DNA of 49,759 nt from Oceanobacillus luteolus (GTDB taxonomy: Bacteria > Bacillota > Bacilli > Bacillales > Amphibacillaceae): NCBI RefSeq assembly GCF_023715655.1, contig NZ_JAMBON010000026.1, forward strand, positions 1 through 49,759. The letters run 5' to 3'. This document shows, one piece after another, positions 8,609 through 17,206 of this stretch. The notes beneath the pieces were generated by a model. That model saw nothing but the letters and a program-made list of their open reading frames with translations. It had not been told where the DNA came from and did not search any database. How positions within the stretch are numbered: position 1 is the first letter of the stretch; every line of letters begins with the position of its first letter. The translations under genes were made by a program, and so were the position numbers.

Positions 8609-9043
8609 TCACTGCTTCCGATGCTTTTCCCAAAACTCCATCATCTCTTCTTTACTGATTTCCCGATGTACTTCATGCAGCATCCAAACATAACCAAATG
8701 GATCGGTAAAAATTGCATTCGAAAGCCCCATCTCAGGTATTTCAGTGACGACTTGTATTTCCGTACATCCCGCTTCCATTGCCTGTTTGTATGTATCCTT
8801 AATGTTAGGGACTGTTACATTTACCCAACTCGTTTTCGAATCTTCCGGCTTTGGAGCAATCAAATGAAATTGCGGATTTTCATCCAAAAGATGAAAACGA
8901 ACACCATATAAAGTAAAGATGACTTCATTTTCACCACGCGAAAAGTCCGTTACTTCTTCACGTTCAATATCAAAAATCCTCTCATACAATTCCAGAGCCT
9001 TAATACTATCCGGCACCACCATATCCAGTTCTACTCCGACCAT
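8609..9043 (-). CDS. VOC (glyoxalase-fold) protein
   Basis: A 144-aa vicinal-oxygen-chelate superfamily protein with one full pair of beta-alpha-beta-beta-beta modules: VELDMVVPDSIKALELYERIF at the start, a central VNVTVPNIKDTYKQAMEAG, and FTDPFGYVWMLHEVHR near the end (the PhnB/YycE-like DPFGhxW motif). The enzymatic or binding role is unknown. The ATG at 9043 follows GAAGGAGT. The segments are cut at 20 residues here for brevity. Monocistronic, probably ending at the terminator at 8455-8487 after transcribing the repeat block. Confidence 0.8.
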   Translation of the reverse strand: MVGVELDMVVPDSIKALELYERIFDIEREEVTDFSRGENEVIFTLYGVRFHLLDENPQFHLIAPKPEDSKTSWVNVTVPNIKDTYKQAMEAGCTEIQVVTEIPEMGLSNAIFTDPFGYVWMLHEVHREISKEEMMEFWEKHRKQ

Positions 9044-9252
9044 TAAGAGTCACTCCTTCGTAAATTAATTGGCTTCCTTATTATAACTCAATTAACCCTC
9101 ATAATGTCTCTGGTCACAGCTTCCCTCTCTATTCTTCGATTTATTCCTATGAACATTAGAATTTTTCCCGTTCATACAGCATACGTTTGTAATAAGGACA
9201 AGCATCATGCTCATTCATCCTAGTAACTATAATCAAAGGAGAGGAATTTAAT

Positions 9253-10773
9253 ATGAGGTACAAAAATCCGAACACGGAAGGTGCAGTCGTTCATTTCAAG
9301 GTTCGGTATGATAACTATATTGGAGGCGAATATCGTCAGCCGGTTAAAGGGATGTATTTCGAAAATGTCAGTCCGGTAACAGGAGAAGCGTTCTGTGAAA
9401 TTGCACGGTCGACGAAGGAAGATGTGGACCTGGCTGTTCAAGCAGCGACGGAAGCAAAAGATACTTGGGGCAAAACGTCGGTTGCCGAACGGGCAAATAT
9501 ATTAAATGAGATCGCCAGGCGCATGGAAGAAAATATGGAGAAGCTCGCTGTTGCAGAGAGTTGGGATAATGGAAAAGCGGTCCGGGAACCGTTAGCAGCA
9601 GACTTGCCATTGGCAATCGATCATTTCCGTTATTTTGCAAGTGCGATTCGCGCGCAGGAAGGCGGCATCAGCCAAATCGACAATGATACGGTAGCTTATC
9701 ATTTCCATGAGCCGCTTGGAGTCGTTGGACAAATCATTCCTTGGAACTTCCCACTCTTGATGGCGACTTGGAAATTAGCTCCGGCACTTGCTACCGGAAA
9801 CTGTGTCGTATTAAAACCAGCGGAACAAACACCTGCATCAATTCATGTTCTGCTTGAGTTGATTCATGACCTATTACCACCGGGAGTACTCAACGTAGTA
9901 AATGGCTTTGGACTCGAAGCAGGAAAACCGCTTGCCACACATCCTGGCATTCAAAAGGTCGCTTTCACTGGTGAAACGACTACTGGCCGACTCATCATGC
10001 AATATGCGTCAGAGAATATCATTCCAGTAACTTTAGAACTCGGCGGAAAATCTCCGAATATCTTTTTTGAAGATGTGTTCGATCAGGATGACGGATTCCT
10101 CGATAAAGCGGTGGAAGGATTTACAATGTTCGCGTTAAACCAAGGAGAAGTTTGTACTTGTCCTTCCCGCGCTTTGATTCATGAATCGATTTATGATGAA
10201 TTTATGGACCGGGCTATTGCACGCGTGAAAGAAATTAAGATTGGTCACCCACTCGATACAACAACAATGATGGGTGCTCAAGCTTCAACCGAGCAAATGG
10301 AAAAAATCACTTCCTACCTCGATATCGGAAAACAAGAAGGCGCGGAAGTTCTTCATGGCGGCAATGTGAATCGTCTCGAAGGAGAACTTTCAAACGGTTA
10401 TTATGTAGAGCCGACTATCTTCAAAGGAAACAATAAAATGCGGATTTTCCAAGAAGAAATTTTCGGTCCTGTAGTTTCCGTAACAACATTCAAAGATAAA
10501 GAAGAAGCACTGGAGATTGCGAACGACACACTGTACGGACTAGGTGCCGGGGTTTGGACACGTAATATTAATACAGCATACCGTTTCGGACGTGAGATTC
10601 AAGCCGGACGTGTCTGGACGAACACGTATCATCAATACCCTGCCCACGCAGCATTCGGAGGCTATAAAAAGTCAGGAATCGGTCGGGAAAACCATGCAAT
10701 GATGCTCTCCCACTACCAGCAAACGAAGAACTTGCTGATCAGCTATAGTGAAGGGCCTGCTGGATTGTTCTAA
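9253..10773 (+). CDS. NAD-dependent aldehyde dehydrogenase (acetaldehyde type)
   Basis: A 506-aa class X aldehyde dehydrogenase (AcoD/ExaC-like) oxidising acetaldehyde or related aldehydes to acids. Landmarks: [20 protein letters not shown], the cofactor motif FTGETTTG (about 236-243), the general base Glu in LELGGKSPN, and the nucleophile Cys in [12 protein letters not shown] (about residues 296-302). Near the C-terminus is [14 protein letters not shown]. Length is normal. The ATG is preceded by AAAGGAGAGG. The DUF779 gene follows after a terminator, an association often seen for this ALDH type. Confidence 0.92.
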   Translation: MRYKNPNTEGAVVHFKVRYDNYIGGEYRQPVKGMYFENVSPVTGEAFCEIARSTKEDVDLAVQAATEAKDTWGKTSVAERANILNEIARRMEENMEKLAVAESWDNGKAVREPLAADLPLAIDHFRYFASAIRAQEGGISQIDNDTVAYHFHEPLGVVGQIIPWNFPLLMATWKLAPALATGNCVVLKPAEQTPASIHVLLELIHDLLPPGVLNVVNGFGLEAGKPLATHPGIQKVAFTGETTTGRLIMQYASENIIPVTLELGGKSPNIFFEDVFDQDDGFLDKAVEGFTMFALNQGEVCTCPSRALIHESIYDEFMDRAIARVKEIKIGHPLDTTTMMGAQASTEQMEKITSYLDIGKQEGAEVLHGGNVNRLEGELSNGYYVEPTIFKGNNKMRIFQEEIFGPVVSVTTFKDKEEALEIANDTLYGLGAGVWTRNINTAYRFGREIQAGRVWTNTYHQYPAHAAFGGYKKSGIGRENHAMMLSHYQQTKNLLISYSEGPAGLF

Positions 10774-10781
10774 TAGAAGGA

Positions 10782-10817
10782 AAGGAGCTAATTCCACGAA
10801 AGATTAGCTCCTTTTTT
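10782..10817 (+). terminator. Terminator after aldehyde dehydrogenase
   Basis: An 11-bp stem (10782-10792 with 10803-10813) overlaps a T6 run. It lies between the ALDH and DUF779 genes, so read-through or a separate promoter is needed for the second gene. Confidence 0.85.
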
Positions 10818-10846
10818 GCATAGGTTACTAGCAAGGAGGGATTGCG

Positions 10847-11203
10847 ATGGTTGAACGTGTGATTGCAACAGATACCGCATTGCAGTTAATCGATAAGCTG
10901 AAATATATCCATGGGCCACTCATGTTTCATCAATCTGGCGGCTGTTGTGATGGAAGCTCGCCGATGTGTTATCCACGTGATGAATTCCGTACCGGAGAAT
11001 CAGATGTTTTACTCGGTAAAATTGGCGACACACCCTTTTACATGTCAAAAGACCAATATGAATACTGGAAACATACTCAATTGATCATTGATGTCGTCGA
11101 TGGCAGAGGCGGTATGTTTTCCTTGGAAGGTCCTGAAGGGAAGCGTTTTTTAACACGCTCAAGGGTATTTACGGAGGAAGAAAGAAAAGAGTTAGCTCTC
11201 TAA
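10847..11203 (+). CDS. DUF779 protein
   Basis: A 118-aa DUF779 family protein. The family signature is visible: HGPLMFHQSGGCCDGSSPMC (Cys pair plus a third Cys, about 22-41) and YEYWKHTQLIIDVVDGRGGMF (about 67-87; split). The Cys-His-rich motif looks metal-binding, but no activity is established that I know of. DUF779 genes commonly follow acetaldehyde-dehydrogenase genes, as here, so a role in assisting or protecting that enzyme is plausible. The ATG is preceded by GCAAGGAGG. Confidence 0.88.
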   Translation: MVERVIATDTALQLIDKLKYIHGPLMFHQSGGCCDGSSPMCYPRDEFRTGESDVLLGKIGDTPFYMSKDQYEYWKHTQLIIDVVDGRGGMFSLEGPEGKRFLTRSRVFTEEERKELAL

Positions 11204-11225
11204 TATTCTATAAGAACCTGTATCC

Positions 11226-11248
11226 GGGCCCTTAACCCAAGAGGGCCC
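11226..11248. terminator. Possible hairpin between convergent genes
   Basis: GGGCCCT at 11226-11232 pairs with AGGGCCC at 11242-11248. There is no T run on either side, so termination strength is doubtful. Confidence 0.35.
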
Positions 11249-11250
11249 TG

Positions 11251-12051
11251 CTAATTTATAATAACTTCCTTATGAAAGTTATGAGCAGCCCAGTTTCCTT
11301 CCATTTCAAATAATTCATAGACTGTTTCCTGGTCCTGTGGTGGTTCATTCACCCATTCCAGTAGCCTCCTGACAACAGATGTTTTCTCAGGGAAATACTT
11401 TATAAAGACTTCCGCCTGTTCAGCAAGGCGTGTCGTCCATATTTGCGAGCGTACCATCACCATGGAATAATAGGTTCGAATCAGTTTACGGGAAAAGTTT
11501 TGCACAACTGTATGCCACTCTTTCTCAGAAGCCTTATTTAAATTTTCCAGCGTTCTAGCAAGCACGTCACCAATATCTCCGTTAAAACTAATTGCGATTT
11601 CAGCTGATAAATTATACGGACCAAATTGCTCCCCTACGTCTTCACCGAATACACAAACAGATATTTCCTTAATAAAGGCATTTTCATAATAATTCTTCGG
11701 ATCCATGATATCTTGATAATTCGCAACTGCTATTCCGACATCACGAACCAAGGATTCATATTGGGCAGATAACCCTTGAGCAAGCTCCTTTAACACAGAC
11801 TTCTCTCTCGAACTTAGTTCACCATGAAACATCGCGATGACATCCAAGTCCGATTTAGAAATTACCGCATCTCCTCTGGGCACACTTCCGTACACATAAA
11901 CACTGTGAAGCTGATATTGAAATAACACTCGAAGACGTTCAACAGAATCCCTAATGCAAGGCAGGAAAACAGGATTTATCTTCTCCACACTTACATCACT
12001 TATAATATATCCTTGATTGTCAAGACCATACCCAGCTTTTAACCTTGTCAT
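11251..12051 (-). CDS. Nucleotidyltransferase-domain protein
   Basis: A 266-aa protein of the Pol beta-like nucleotidyltransferase superfamily. The motif is VYGSVPRGDAVISKSDLDVIA (about residues 51-71; G-S followed by the D-x-D metal pair). The rest is mostly helical and resembles the C-terminal half of aminoglycoside-type nucleotidyltransferases (ADP- or AMP-transfer), but the substrate is not readable. It lies 28 bases downstream of the 108-aa gene, in a transcript that begins with a SAM-I riboswitch. Regulation by SAM is unexpected for this family. A weak ribosome binding site (GAGGGGAG) precedes the ATG. Confidence 0.82.
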   Translation of the reverse strand: MTRLKAGYGLDNQGYIISDVSVEKINPVFLPCIRDSVERLRVLFQYQLHSVYVYGSVPRGDAVISKSDLDVIAMFHGELSSREKSVLKELAQGLSAQYESLVRDVGIAVANYQDIMDPKNYYENAFIKEISVCVFGEDVGEQFGPYNLSAEIAISFNGDIGDVLARTLENLNKASEKEWHTVVQNFSRKLIRTYYSMVMVRSQIWTTRLAEQAEVFIKYFPEKTSVVRRLLEWVNEPPQDQETVYELFEMEGNWAAHNFHKEVIIN

Positions 12052-12079
12052 TGTGAATGACTCCCCTCTTCCGTACAGA

Positions 12080-12406
12080 TCATAACCCTACATATTCCAA
12101 ATAATTCCCATACCCTTTGACGATCGACAATCCATCCTGTACCAATCCATTCCAAATTTCCGCATCCAAAGCAAATGGACCGGTCGCCTGCAGTTCAGCA
12201 ATTCGTCTTTCAGAGATGACAGTTTCATAATATGTTTCCTCTAATCTCACGATAAAATGATAATCTGCCAATTTCATAATGTTCACCGCATAGTTTCCGT
12301 CCCATTCCAGAAGTTGCCGCTCTATTCCCTCACCAACAAATAGCAGGAAGTCTTCACTCTCATAATTTTTGGCAATCATTCCTCTAATCCATCCACTCGT
12401 ATTCAT
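12080..12406 (-). CDS. Hypothetical protein, first gene of SAM-riboswitch operon
   Basis: A 108-aa protein I cannot assign. It looks soluble and mixed alpha/beta, with a strand-rich centre (YAVNIMKLADYHFIVRLEE, about 39-57) and a Trp/Tyr-rich C-terminal half. The ATG is preceded by a near-perfect AAGGAGG. It is the first gene after the SAM-I riboswitch and terminator at 12440-12612, and the nucleotidyltransferase gene follows after 28 bases. No methionine or SAM pathway feature is visible in it. Confidence 0.75.
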   Translation of the reverse strand: MNTSGWIRGMIAKNYESEDFLLFVGEGIERQLLEWDGNYAVNIMKLADYHFIVRLEETYYETVISERRIAELQATGPFALDAEIWNGLVQDGLSIVKGYGNYLEYVGL

Positions 12407-12439
12407 CTTATTCTATTCCTCCTTTAATTTTCCTGGAGG

Positions 12440-12487
12440 ATAACAAAAAGAACGCCCTTTGCTGCATACGGAGTGCAACAAAGGGCG
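12440..12487 (-). terminator. Expression-platform terminator of SAM-I riboswitch
   Basis: On the minus strand, a 14-bp stem with one wobble (arms 12474-12487 and 12453-12466) is followed by TTCTTTTTG. It lies between the aptamer and the gene at 12406, as expected for SAM-induced premature termination. Confidence 0.85.
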
Positions 12488-12504
12488 AAAGTTTTCCGTT
12501 CCTC

Positions 12505-12612
12505 TTGTTATCATCCAAAGCAGTTTCGCTTTGCTGGGTGGAGCACCTTACTTGTTCGAGCAGGTTGCTGTGAAGTCATCGAGCCAGTTCTCTCATTCAC
12601 TCTTGATAACTG
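12505..12612 (-). ncRNA. SAM-I (S-box) riboswitch aptamer
   Basis: On the minus strand P1 forms from GTTATCA (12604-12610) and TGATAAC (12507-12513). The conserved core follows: ATCAAGAG, AACTGGCTCGATGA (kink-turn region), CAGCAACC, AAGGTGCT, then the P4 hairpin CAAAGC-GAAACT-GCTTTG. The usual GGG/CCC pair of P2b is GAG/CTC, a compensatory change. P2 GTGAA pairs with TTCAC. The conserved core and compensatory changes make the call strong. Downstream lie a terminator and the hypothetical-nucleotidyltransferase operon, not methionine genes. Confidence 0.92.
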
Positions 12613-12628
12613 ATTAAGTTGTAATTAT

Positions 12629-12657
12629 GTTTTATCACAAGATTCACAGTTTGTAAA
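12629..12657 (-). promoter_or_regulatory. Candidate SigA promoter for riboswitch operon
   Basis: Minus strand TTTACA (12652-12657), a 17-base spacer, then TAAAAC (12629-12634). A start about 7 bases further would begin the transcript just before riboswitch helix P1. Confidence 0.5.
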
Positions 12658-12788
12658 GTTCTTGAATAACACGATTCATTCGAAATAAAATGATTTCAAT
12701 CACGAATTTCATCTCTTAACCTGTTATAATAAGTATAACTTTTATATGAATTTATCAATCTGAATTCGAAAGGTGAGCTGCTATTTAG

Positions 12789-13892
12789 ATGGGCCAAATG
12801 AACGTAATTGCAAAACGTATTATAATTGGAATACTTATCGTTATTGGTATACTTATTACATATTTTTATTTCTCACAAATCTCCCCGATTCTGCTGGCAT
12901 TTTTACTCGCTTTGATTTTTGAGCCATTTGTCCGTTTTCTGATGAAGCGATTTAAATGGCAAAAACGAATATTACCCGTACTCATCACCTTTCTTTCCTT
13001 TTTAGTTCTTAGCGGACTGTTGATTTATTTTACTGTCGTCGTTGTATTTGATATTCTCTACAGCTGGGCATTTCAGATTCCTAGCTATGCGGTGGAAATA
13101 CAGAAATTCATCGAAACAAATATTGAAAGCTTCTATCTCTTTCTCCAGGAAGTACCGATGGCGGATGTGATCATTGAAGAATTGGAGGCTCTGTCTTCTG
13201 ACTTCATGCAGACTGCTTTAAGTATCACCACCTCTATTATTACTGGGATTGGCTCCTTTGTACAAAGTATGGTGTCTGCGATTCCAAATTTGATTTTTGT
13301 ATCGCTTTTCTTCTTGATTGCTCTTTTTTTATTCAGCTTGGAATTACCAAGAGTGAAGAAAATCTTCTGGAGTTGGTTCAGCTCTGATCTATCCAAAAAG
13401 CTTCAAGTCGTTTCTAAGCGGATGGGTGAAGTGTTTCTCGGGTACTGGAAAGCACAGTTCATTTTGAGTGTCGGTGTATTCATTTTATGTTATATCAGCC
13501 TCAAATTTATCGCACCTGGATCCGCCTTGATCATGTCGATAGTTATTTGGGTGGTCGACATCATTCCGCTCTATGTCGGTCCAGCTTTGGTCCTTGTACC
13601 ATGGGGAATATTTGCAATGATTCTCGGAAATACATTTACAGGAATCCAGCTTCTCGTGCTGACGGTTGTATTACTTGTTCTGCGCCGGATCATTGAACCG
13701 AAAGTATTGGGTGACTCTATTGGGTTAGCTGCCCTTCCAACGGTTTTATCGATGTATTTTGGATATGTATTCGGAGGCATACTCGGGTTGATTTTCGGGC
13801 CATTCGTCTATATCGCATTTCAAACAGCAAAAGAAGCTGGTCTGTTCAAACTTACTGCTAAAGCGGATCAATCAGGCATAAAACCTGATTAA
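12789..13892 (+). CDS. AI-2E family permease (YtvI-like)
   Basis: A 367-aa integral membrane protein of the AI-2E/UPF0118 family: two N-terminal transmembrane segments (about 10-45), another near 62-82, a long amphipathic region (about 90-145), then a cluster of four or five segments from about 155 to the end, with the family hallmark SIGLAALPTVLSMYFGYVFGG (about 312-332; split). It is closest in feel to Bacillus YtvI, a sporulation-associated member, but the substrate is unproven. The ATG at 12789 lies about 12 bases after AAAGGTGAG, which is longer than ideal. Its last codons form part of the following terminator. Confidence 0.8.
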   Translation: MGQMNVIAKRIIIGILIVIGILITYFYFSQISPILLAFLLALIFEPFVRFLMKRFKWQKRILPVLITFLSFLVLSGLLIYFTVVVVFDILYSWAFQIPSYAVEIQKFIETNIESFYLFLQEVPMADVIIEELEALSSDFMQTALSITTSIITGIGSFVQSMVSAIPNLIFVSLFFLIALFLFSLELPRVKKIFWSWFSSDLSKKLQVVSKRMGEVFLGYWKAQFILSVGVFILCYISLKFIAPGSALIMSIVIWVVDIIPLYVGPALVLVPWGIFAMILGNTFTGIQLLVLTVVLLVLRRIIEPKVLGDSIGLAALPTVLSMYFGYVFGGILGLIFGPFVYIAFQTAKEAGLFKLTAKADQSGIKPD

Positions 13893-13903
13893 TCCGCTCT
13901 TTT
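13862..13903. terminator. Bidirectional terminator overlapping a coding end
   Basis: A 15-bp near-perfect stem (13862-13876 with 13884-13898) with a 7-base loop and a T-rich + flank. It contains the last codons and stop of the permease gene and abuts the convergent VOC gene. Confidence 0.8.
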
Positions 13904-14579
13904 ACTTTCGATATACATCTACTTTATTGGAATCAACAGAAATTCGATACTGATTGGAAGTGGTAATCTCCAATGGGTAAACCGCAGATATTTTATCTGA
14001 GAAGAACCATTGCCTTCCAGGTTTATTGAGGATGATAAAAATCCCCTTAGATTTCTCTCCCATAAAGTTAAGCGATGTGATGCTGATTGGTTTATCATCC
14101 CGTTCATGGATACCAATTTCAATCAATCTATTTCCAACAGTTACAACATCCTCAACTGTAAGGCCAATTTCACTAATATTTAGTACATCTTCTACAGAGA
14201 ATGGCCCTTCTCCCCTTTCCGAGATAGAATGTCTGGAGATAAACTCTACTACATTACCAGCAGGATCATAAAAATATAAGGCATGGGCATCAGAGTAGGA
14301 GAAATAAACTTCATCTTCCCCCTCATTTTCGTTCAATGGCACTCTTTCTTTAACCCATGATTTAGCTTCTTCGAATTTATTTGCAAAAATGTTAAAAGCA
14401 AAATGATAATACGGATCACCTTTTACATTTTCTGTTGTGAATTCCAACTCACTAGAGCCTGCTTGGATACGAAATCTATTTTCATCTTCCATTACTAGCG
14501 GAAATCCGAAAGTATCTACATAAAATTCTTTCATTTCCCTAATGCTTTTAGTTTGAAGAGTCAATCGTTCTATTTCCAT
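13902..14579 (-). CDS. VOC family protein, 225 aa
   Basis: A glyoxalase/VOC-fold protein longer than usual. The first module is clear (LTLQTKSIREMKEFYVDTFGF, about 6-26; split) with HFAFNIF and ALYFYDPAGNVVEFISRH ending the canonical domain at about 118. A second half (about 125-225) begins like another VOC module (ISEIGLTVEDVVTVGNRL) but lacks obvious metal ligands. It may be a two-module protein of the CatE/YycE type or bind a ligand without catalysis. The ATG is preceded by AAGGGGTGG. It is followed by the bidirectional terminator; upstream lies glycerate kinase on the same strand, 45 bases away. Confidence 0.75.
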   Translation of the reverse strand: MEIERLTLQTKSIREMKEFYVDTFGFPLVMEDENRFRIQAGSSELEFTTENVKGDPYYHFAFNIFANKFEEAKSWVKERVPLNENEGEDEVYFSYSDAHALYFYDPAGNVVEFISRHSISERGEGPFSVEDVLNISEIGLTVEDVVTVGNRLIEIGIHERDDKPISITSLNFMGEKSKGIFIILNKPGRQWFFSDKISAVYPLEITTSNQYRISVDSNKVDVYRK

Positions 14580-14624
14580 GACAAACCCACCCCTTATCCA
14601 TCCATACTTTGTATCATCAATGCT

Positions 14625-15779
14625 TTAACGATTCTTTCTCAACTGCATTCCCTCAATCAAACGAAATAGTTGATTAGTAGTAAACTCTAGGTTTCGATAA
14701 GTTGTATCAAAGTCCATCGCCTCATCCAGAGACAAAGGAGCATGTAAGATAGAAAAACAGGCTGTCATCCCTTGTTCATTCAATTGGAAGTTTTCATGAT
14801 TCACACCGCCAGCGAGGGCAATCACTGGTACACCATGCTTTTTAGCTAGCGCTGCAATGCCGAGTGGAGCTTTTCCCATTGATGTCTGTCCATCCAACAT
14901 CCCTTCCCCGGTTATCACTATATCCACCTCTTTTACATACGTTTCCATAGCCGTAAATTCCAACACGAGCTCTATTCCGGATTCTAAGCTTGCTTGTAAA
15001 AATCCTGCAAATGCTGCACCAAGACCTCCAGCTGCACCTGCTCCTTCAATAGCATGAATATCTATTTCCAAAACATCTTGCACAATATCCGCGAAATGCC
15101 GAAGACCTTCATCTAACTGCTCGACCATTTCTTGGGAGGCACCTTTTTGTGGGCCGTACACGTGGGCCGCTCCATTTTCACCGTAGAGATGATTATTCAC
15201 ATCACAGGCTACTTGAAATTGGCACTTATTTAATAATGGATGAACGTTGTCTGTACGAATATGTTCGATCTTTTTCAGCGCCTCTCCTCCTGAGGTCACT
15301 TCTAGTAACTGTTCATCCAGAAACTGAAAACCTAACGCTTGCAGCATACCTACACCAGCATCGTTCGTGGAACTGCCACCTAAACCAATGATAAATTTCC
15401 GGCAACCTTTTTCCATCGCATCAACTATGAGCTCGCCGACTCCATATGTTGTTGTTTTTAATGGATTTCTTCGCTCAGTTGGTACGAGCGGAAGTCCACA
15501 AGCTTCAGCTACCTCTATCATAGCGGTCTTCCCATCCCCAGAAATTCCATATGAAGCGATGACCTTTTCTGTCAATGGCCCTTGTACTTCCTTTTTCACC
15601 CATCTACCGTTCGAAGCTTCAATAAGTGCTTCCACCGTCCCTTCCCCACCATCTCCGAGAGGAATTCGATTAATCTCTGCTTCTGGATATACATCATAAA
15701 TACCTGAAGCTATAGCTTCACTCGCTTTTTTAGAAGTAATGCTGCCCTTGAAAGAATCAATAGCTATCAACACCTTCAT
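14625..15779 (-). CDS. glxK: Glycerate kinase
   Basis: A 384-aa glycerate kinase of the GlxK/GarK family, phosphorylating D-glycerate with ATP (2-phosphoglycerate product in the GarK type). Family landmarks: IAIDSFKGSITSKKASEAIA at the N-terminus, PLGDGGEGTVEALIEA (about 41-56), KFIIGLGGSSTNDAGVGMLQALG (about 129-151; split), GAGAAGGLGAAFAGFL (about 243-258) and VITGEGMLDGQTSMGKAPLG (about 287-306). Length is normal. The ATG has TAGGAGG at ideal spacing. No glyoxylate or glucarate genes lie nearby, so the source of glycerate is not evident. Confidence 0.92.
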   Translation of the reverse strand: MKVLIAIDSFKGSITSKKASEAIASGIYDVYPEAEINRIPLGDGGEGTVEALIEASNGRWVKKEVQGPLTEKVIASYGISGDGKTAMIEVAEACGLPLVPTERRNPLKTTTYGVGELIVDAMEKGCRKFIIGLGGSSTNDAGVGMLQALGFQFLDEQLLEVTSGGEALKKIEHIRTDNVHPLLNKCQFQVACDVNNHLYGENGAAHVYGPQKGASQEMVEQLDEGLRHFADIVQDVLEIDIHAIEGAGAAGGLGAAFAGFLQASLESGIELVLEFTAMETYVKEVDIVITGEGMLDGQTSMGKAPLGIAALAKKHGVPVIALAGGVNHENFQLNEQGMTACFSILHAPLSLDEAMDFDTTYRNLEFTTNQLFRLIEGMQLRKNR

Positions 15780-15921
15780 ATTCTGCCTCCTAACATAGAC
15801 TATATATTAAAACTGCTCTCAACTCATTCAGCTCCCTATCTGATTTGAATATATACTGGATGAGCCGAACCTTCAAATCAAATTAGCTAGATAACTCTCT
15901 ATATATCATTACTATCGCTCT

Positions 15922-15945
15922 AATAGGCAGACCTAAATAGGCAGA
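15922..15945. repeat. Short direct repeat AATAGGCAGA x2
   Basis: Two identical 10-base copies begin at 15922 and 15936 (14-base period) in the 225-base space between the divergent glycerate kinase and membrane-protein genes. It might be a regulator site; nothing else was seen there besides weak promoter-like A/T boxes. Confidence 0.4.
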
Positions 15946-16004
15946 ATGGCCCCTAGGAAAATAATGGATAGTATAGTTAAATCATAAGAAAGGGAGGGAG
16001 AAGT

Positions 16005-16685
16005 TTGATAGAAACATTATTTAATTATGGGATTCTTTTCGGAGTTGTCATATTTTTTGTGATCATTGTCTCCTTGGTGAGCCGTTCTCGTATACTTTCT
16101 TCTCTATTCAAGTTTTTAGGTAAGCTGTTGTTGGTACTGTTGCAGGTTGCTATGCTTGCTGTATTTACTGTCATCATCAGCTTGCTCGTCGGGTTGATCA
16201 TCTTCATTCACCCGTTGGTATTAGGAGAGCCGCAATTTTTTGCGAATGGAGAAGCGGTTCATCTTCTGGCACCTGAACCTGATGGTTATGGTCTGATGCA
16301 ATTTGCTTTTACTTATGGAATCATGTACATTATCTTATATTTTATCGCTTTACGATTCCTTGCCAAGACAGGGATCACAAAATTCTTCTATAGCATCGCA
16401 AGGAAAATCCGGATGATTTTCCCTTACCGGCGGAGCCACAAATACTTGGAAACAAAACTTGTCGGTACAGCATGCCAGTTGCTCACTACCAGCTGTTTGA
16501 TCCTATTATATCCACTGGCTATTGCTGGCATGTTTCCACATCTTGAATTGACGATGACAGGTAATGTCGCCATCTTTATTTGTCTATTCATCTTTTCTAT
16601 GGTTCCACTGCCTGGTTATGCAGATACAAGAGAAGAGAAACAACGACCGTATTTACGGACGGGAACGATAAGAAATAGATTCTAG
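16005..16685 (+). CDS. Hypothetical membrane protein, 226 aa
   Basis: An integral membrane protein with about five transmembrane segments (about 6-27, 40-72, 98-118, 151-177 and 184-203) and a basic cytoplasmic loop (ARKIRMIFPYRRSHKYLETK, about 132-151), ending in a charged tail. Family not recognised. The start is TTG at 16005 because GGGAGGGAG lies just upstream and no in-frame ATG occurs before the first membrane segment. Single-gene unit closed by a terminator. Confidence 0.7.
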   Translation: MIETLFNYGILFGVVIFFVIIVSLVSRSRILSSLFKFLGKLLLVLLQVAMLAVFTVIISLLVGLIIFIHPLVLGEPQFFANGEAVHLLAPEPDGYGLMQFAFTYGIMYIILYFIALRFLAKTGITKFFYSIARKIRMIFPYRRSHKYLETKLVGTACQLLTTSCLILLYPLAIAGMFPHLELTMTGNVAIFICLFIFSMVPLPGYADTREEKQRPYLRTGTIRNRF

Positions 16686-16696
16686 CACTGATGCAT

Positions 16697-16735
16697 GAAA
16701 AGCAGATCAATCCTTTAGATCGATCTGCTTTTCTT
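16697..16735. terminator. Bidirectional terminator
   Basis: A 12-bp perfect stem (GAAAAGCAGATC at 16697-16708 and its complement at 16722-16733) sits between the convergent membrane-protein and ASCH genes. Confidence 0.8.
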
Positions 16736-16744
16736 CATTCCTGA

Positions 16745-17200
16745 TTACCTATATACCACTTTAAACCGTTCACAGACAATCAACATATCCTCTTCAAATT
16801 CTCTTTTTATTCCCTTCAATTCACGTGCAAAAAAATCTTCATGGACCTTCCTCCAATAAGCAAGTGAACGGTCCCCCTCACCCTCCAGATAAGCATGTTC
16901 TGCCGAGACTTCATGAAATGGGATCAACTCTATTGATGTCGTTTCGATCATGCCAACCGCTTGTTCCTTACCATTAAGAATCACATTGTGTAATCCCACG
17001 TAAGGTAACTCCTCGTTTTCCAATTCGTACAGTAAATGCAATGATGATGTTGCTGTTTTTGTTCCGTCAAAGACCAACTCTGCAAGCTCATCCGCCGATT
17101 CTTTAGAATCACCAAATGCCCACGCATCATATGTTTCAGGTGCAGCTGGATTTGTCTTACAGAACTCATTCCACATGTTTATGACCGATTGATTTTTCAT
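16745..17200 (-). CDS. ASCH-domain protein
   Basis: A 151-aa ASCH (PUA-like) domain protein. The signature G-x-K-x-x-T/S is seen as DGTKTATSSLHLLYE (about 45-59), with AWAFGDSKESADELAELV before it and the late strand AVGMIETTSIELIPFHEV. ASCH domains are thought to bind RNA and some have nucleoside-related hydrolase activity. The gene starts immediately after the ABC-F stop codon (TAG then ATG); the second ATG (17200) is chosen because it lies 9 bases after AAAGG, while the first (17206) is only 3 bases away. Translation is probably coupled to the ABC-F gene, so both fall under the same leader. Confidence 0.83.
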   Translation of the reverse strand: MKNQSVINMWNEFCKTNPAAPETYDAWAFGDSKESADELAELVFDGTKTATSSLHLLYELENEELPYVGLHNVILNGKEQAVGMIETTSIELIPFHEVSAEHAYLEGEGDRSLAYWRKVHEDFFARELKGIKREFEEDMLIVCERFKVVYR

Positions 17201-17206
17201 ATTCAT

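Noticed and set aside
8486-8911. A + strand open frame beginning with a repeated LEH/IEH pattern
   Set aside because: It lacks a ribosome binding site, loses repeat phase at the 20-base spacing and then runs antisense through the VOC gene.
12440-12612. T-box leader
   Set aside because: No specifier stem or T-box sequence; the core motifs match SAM-I instead.
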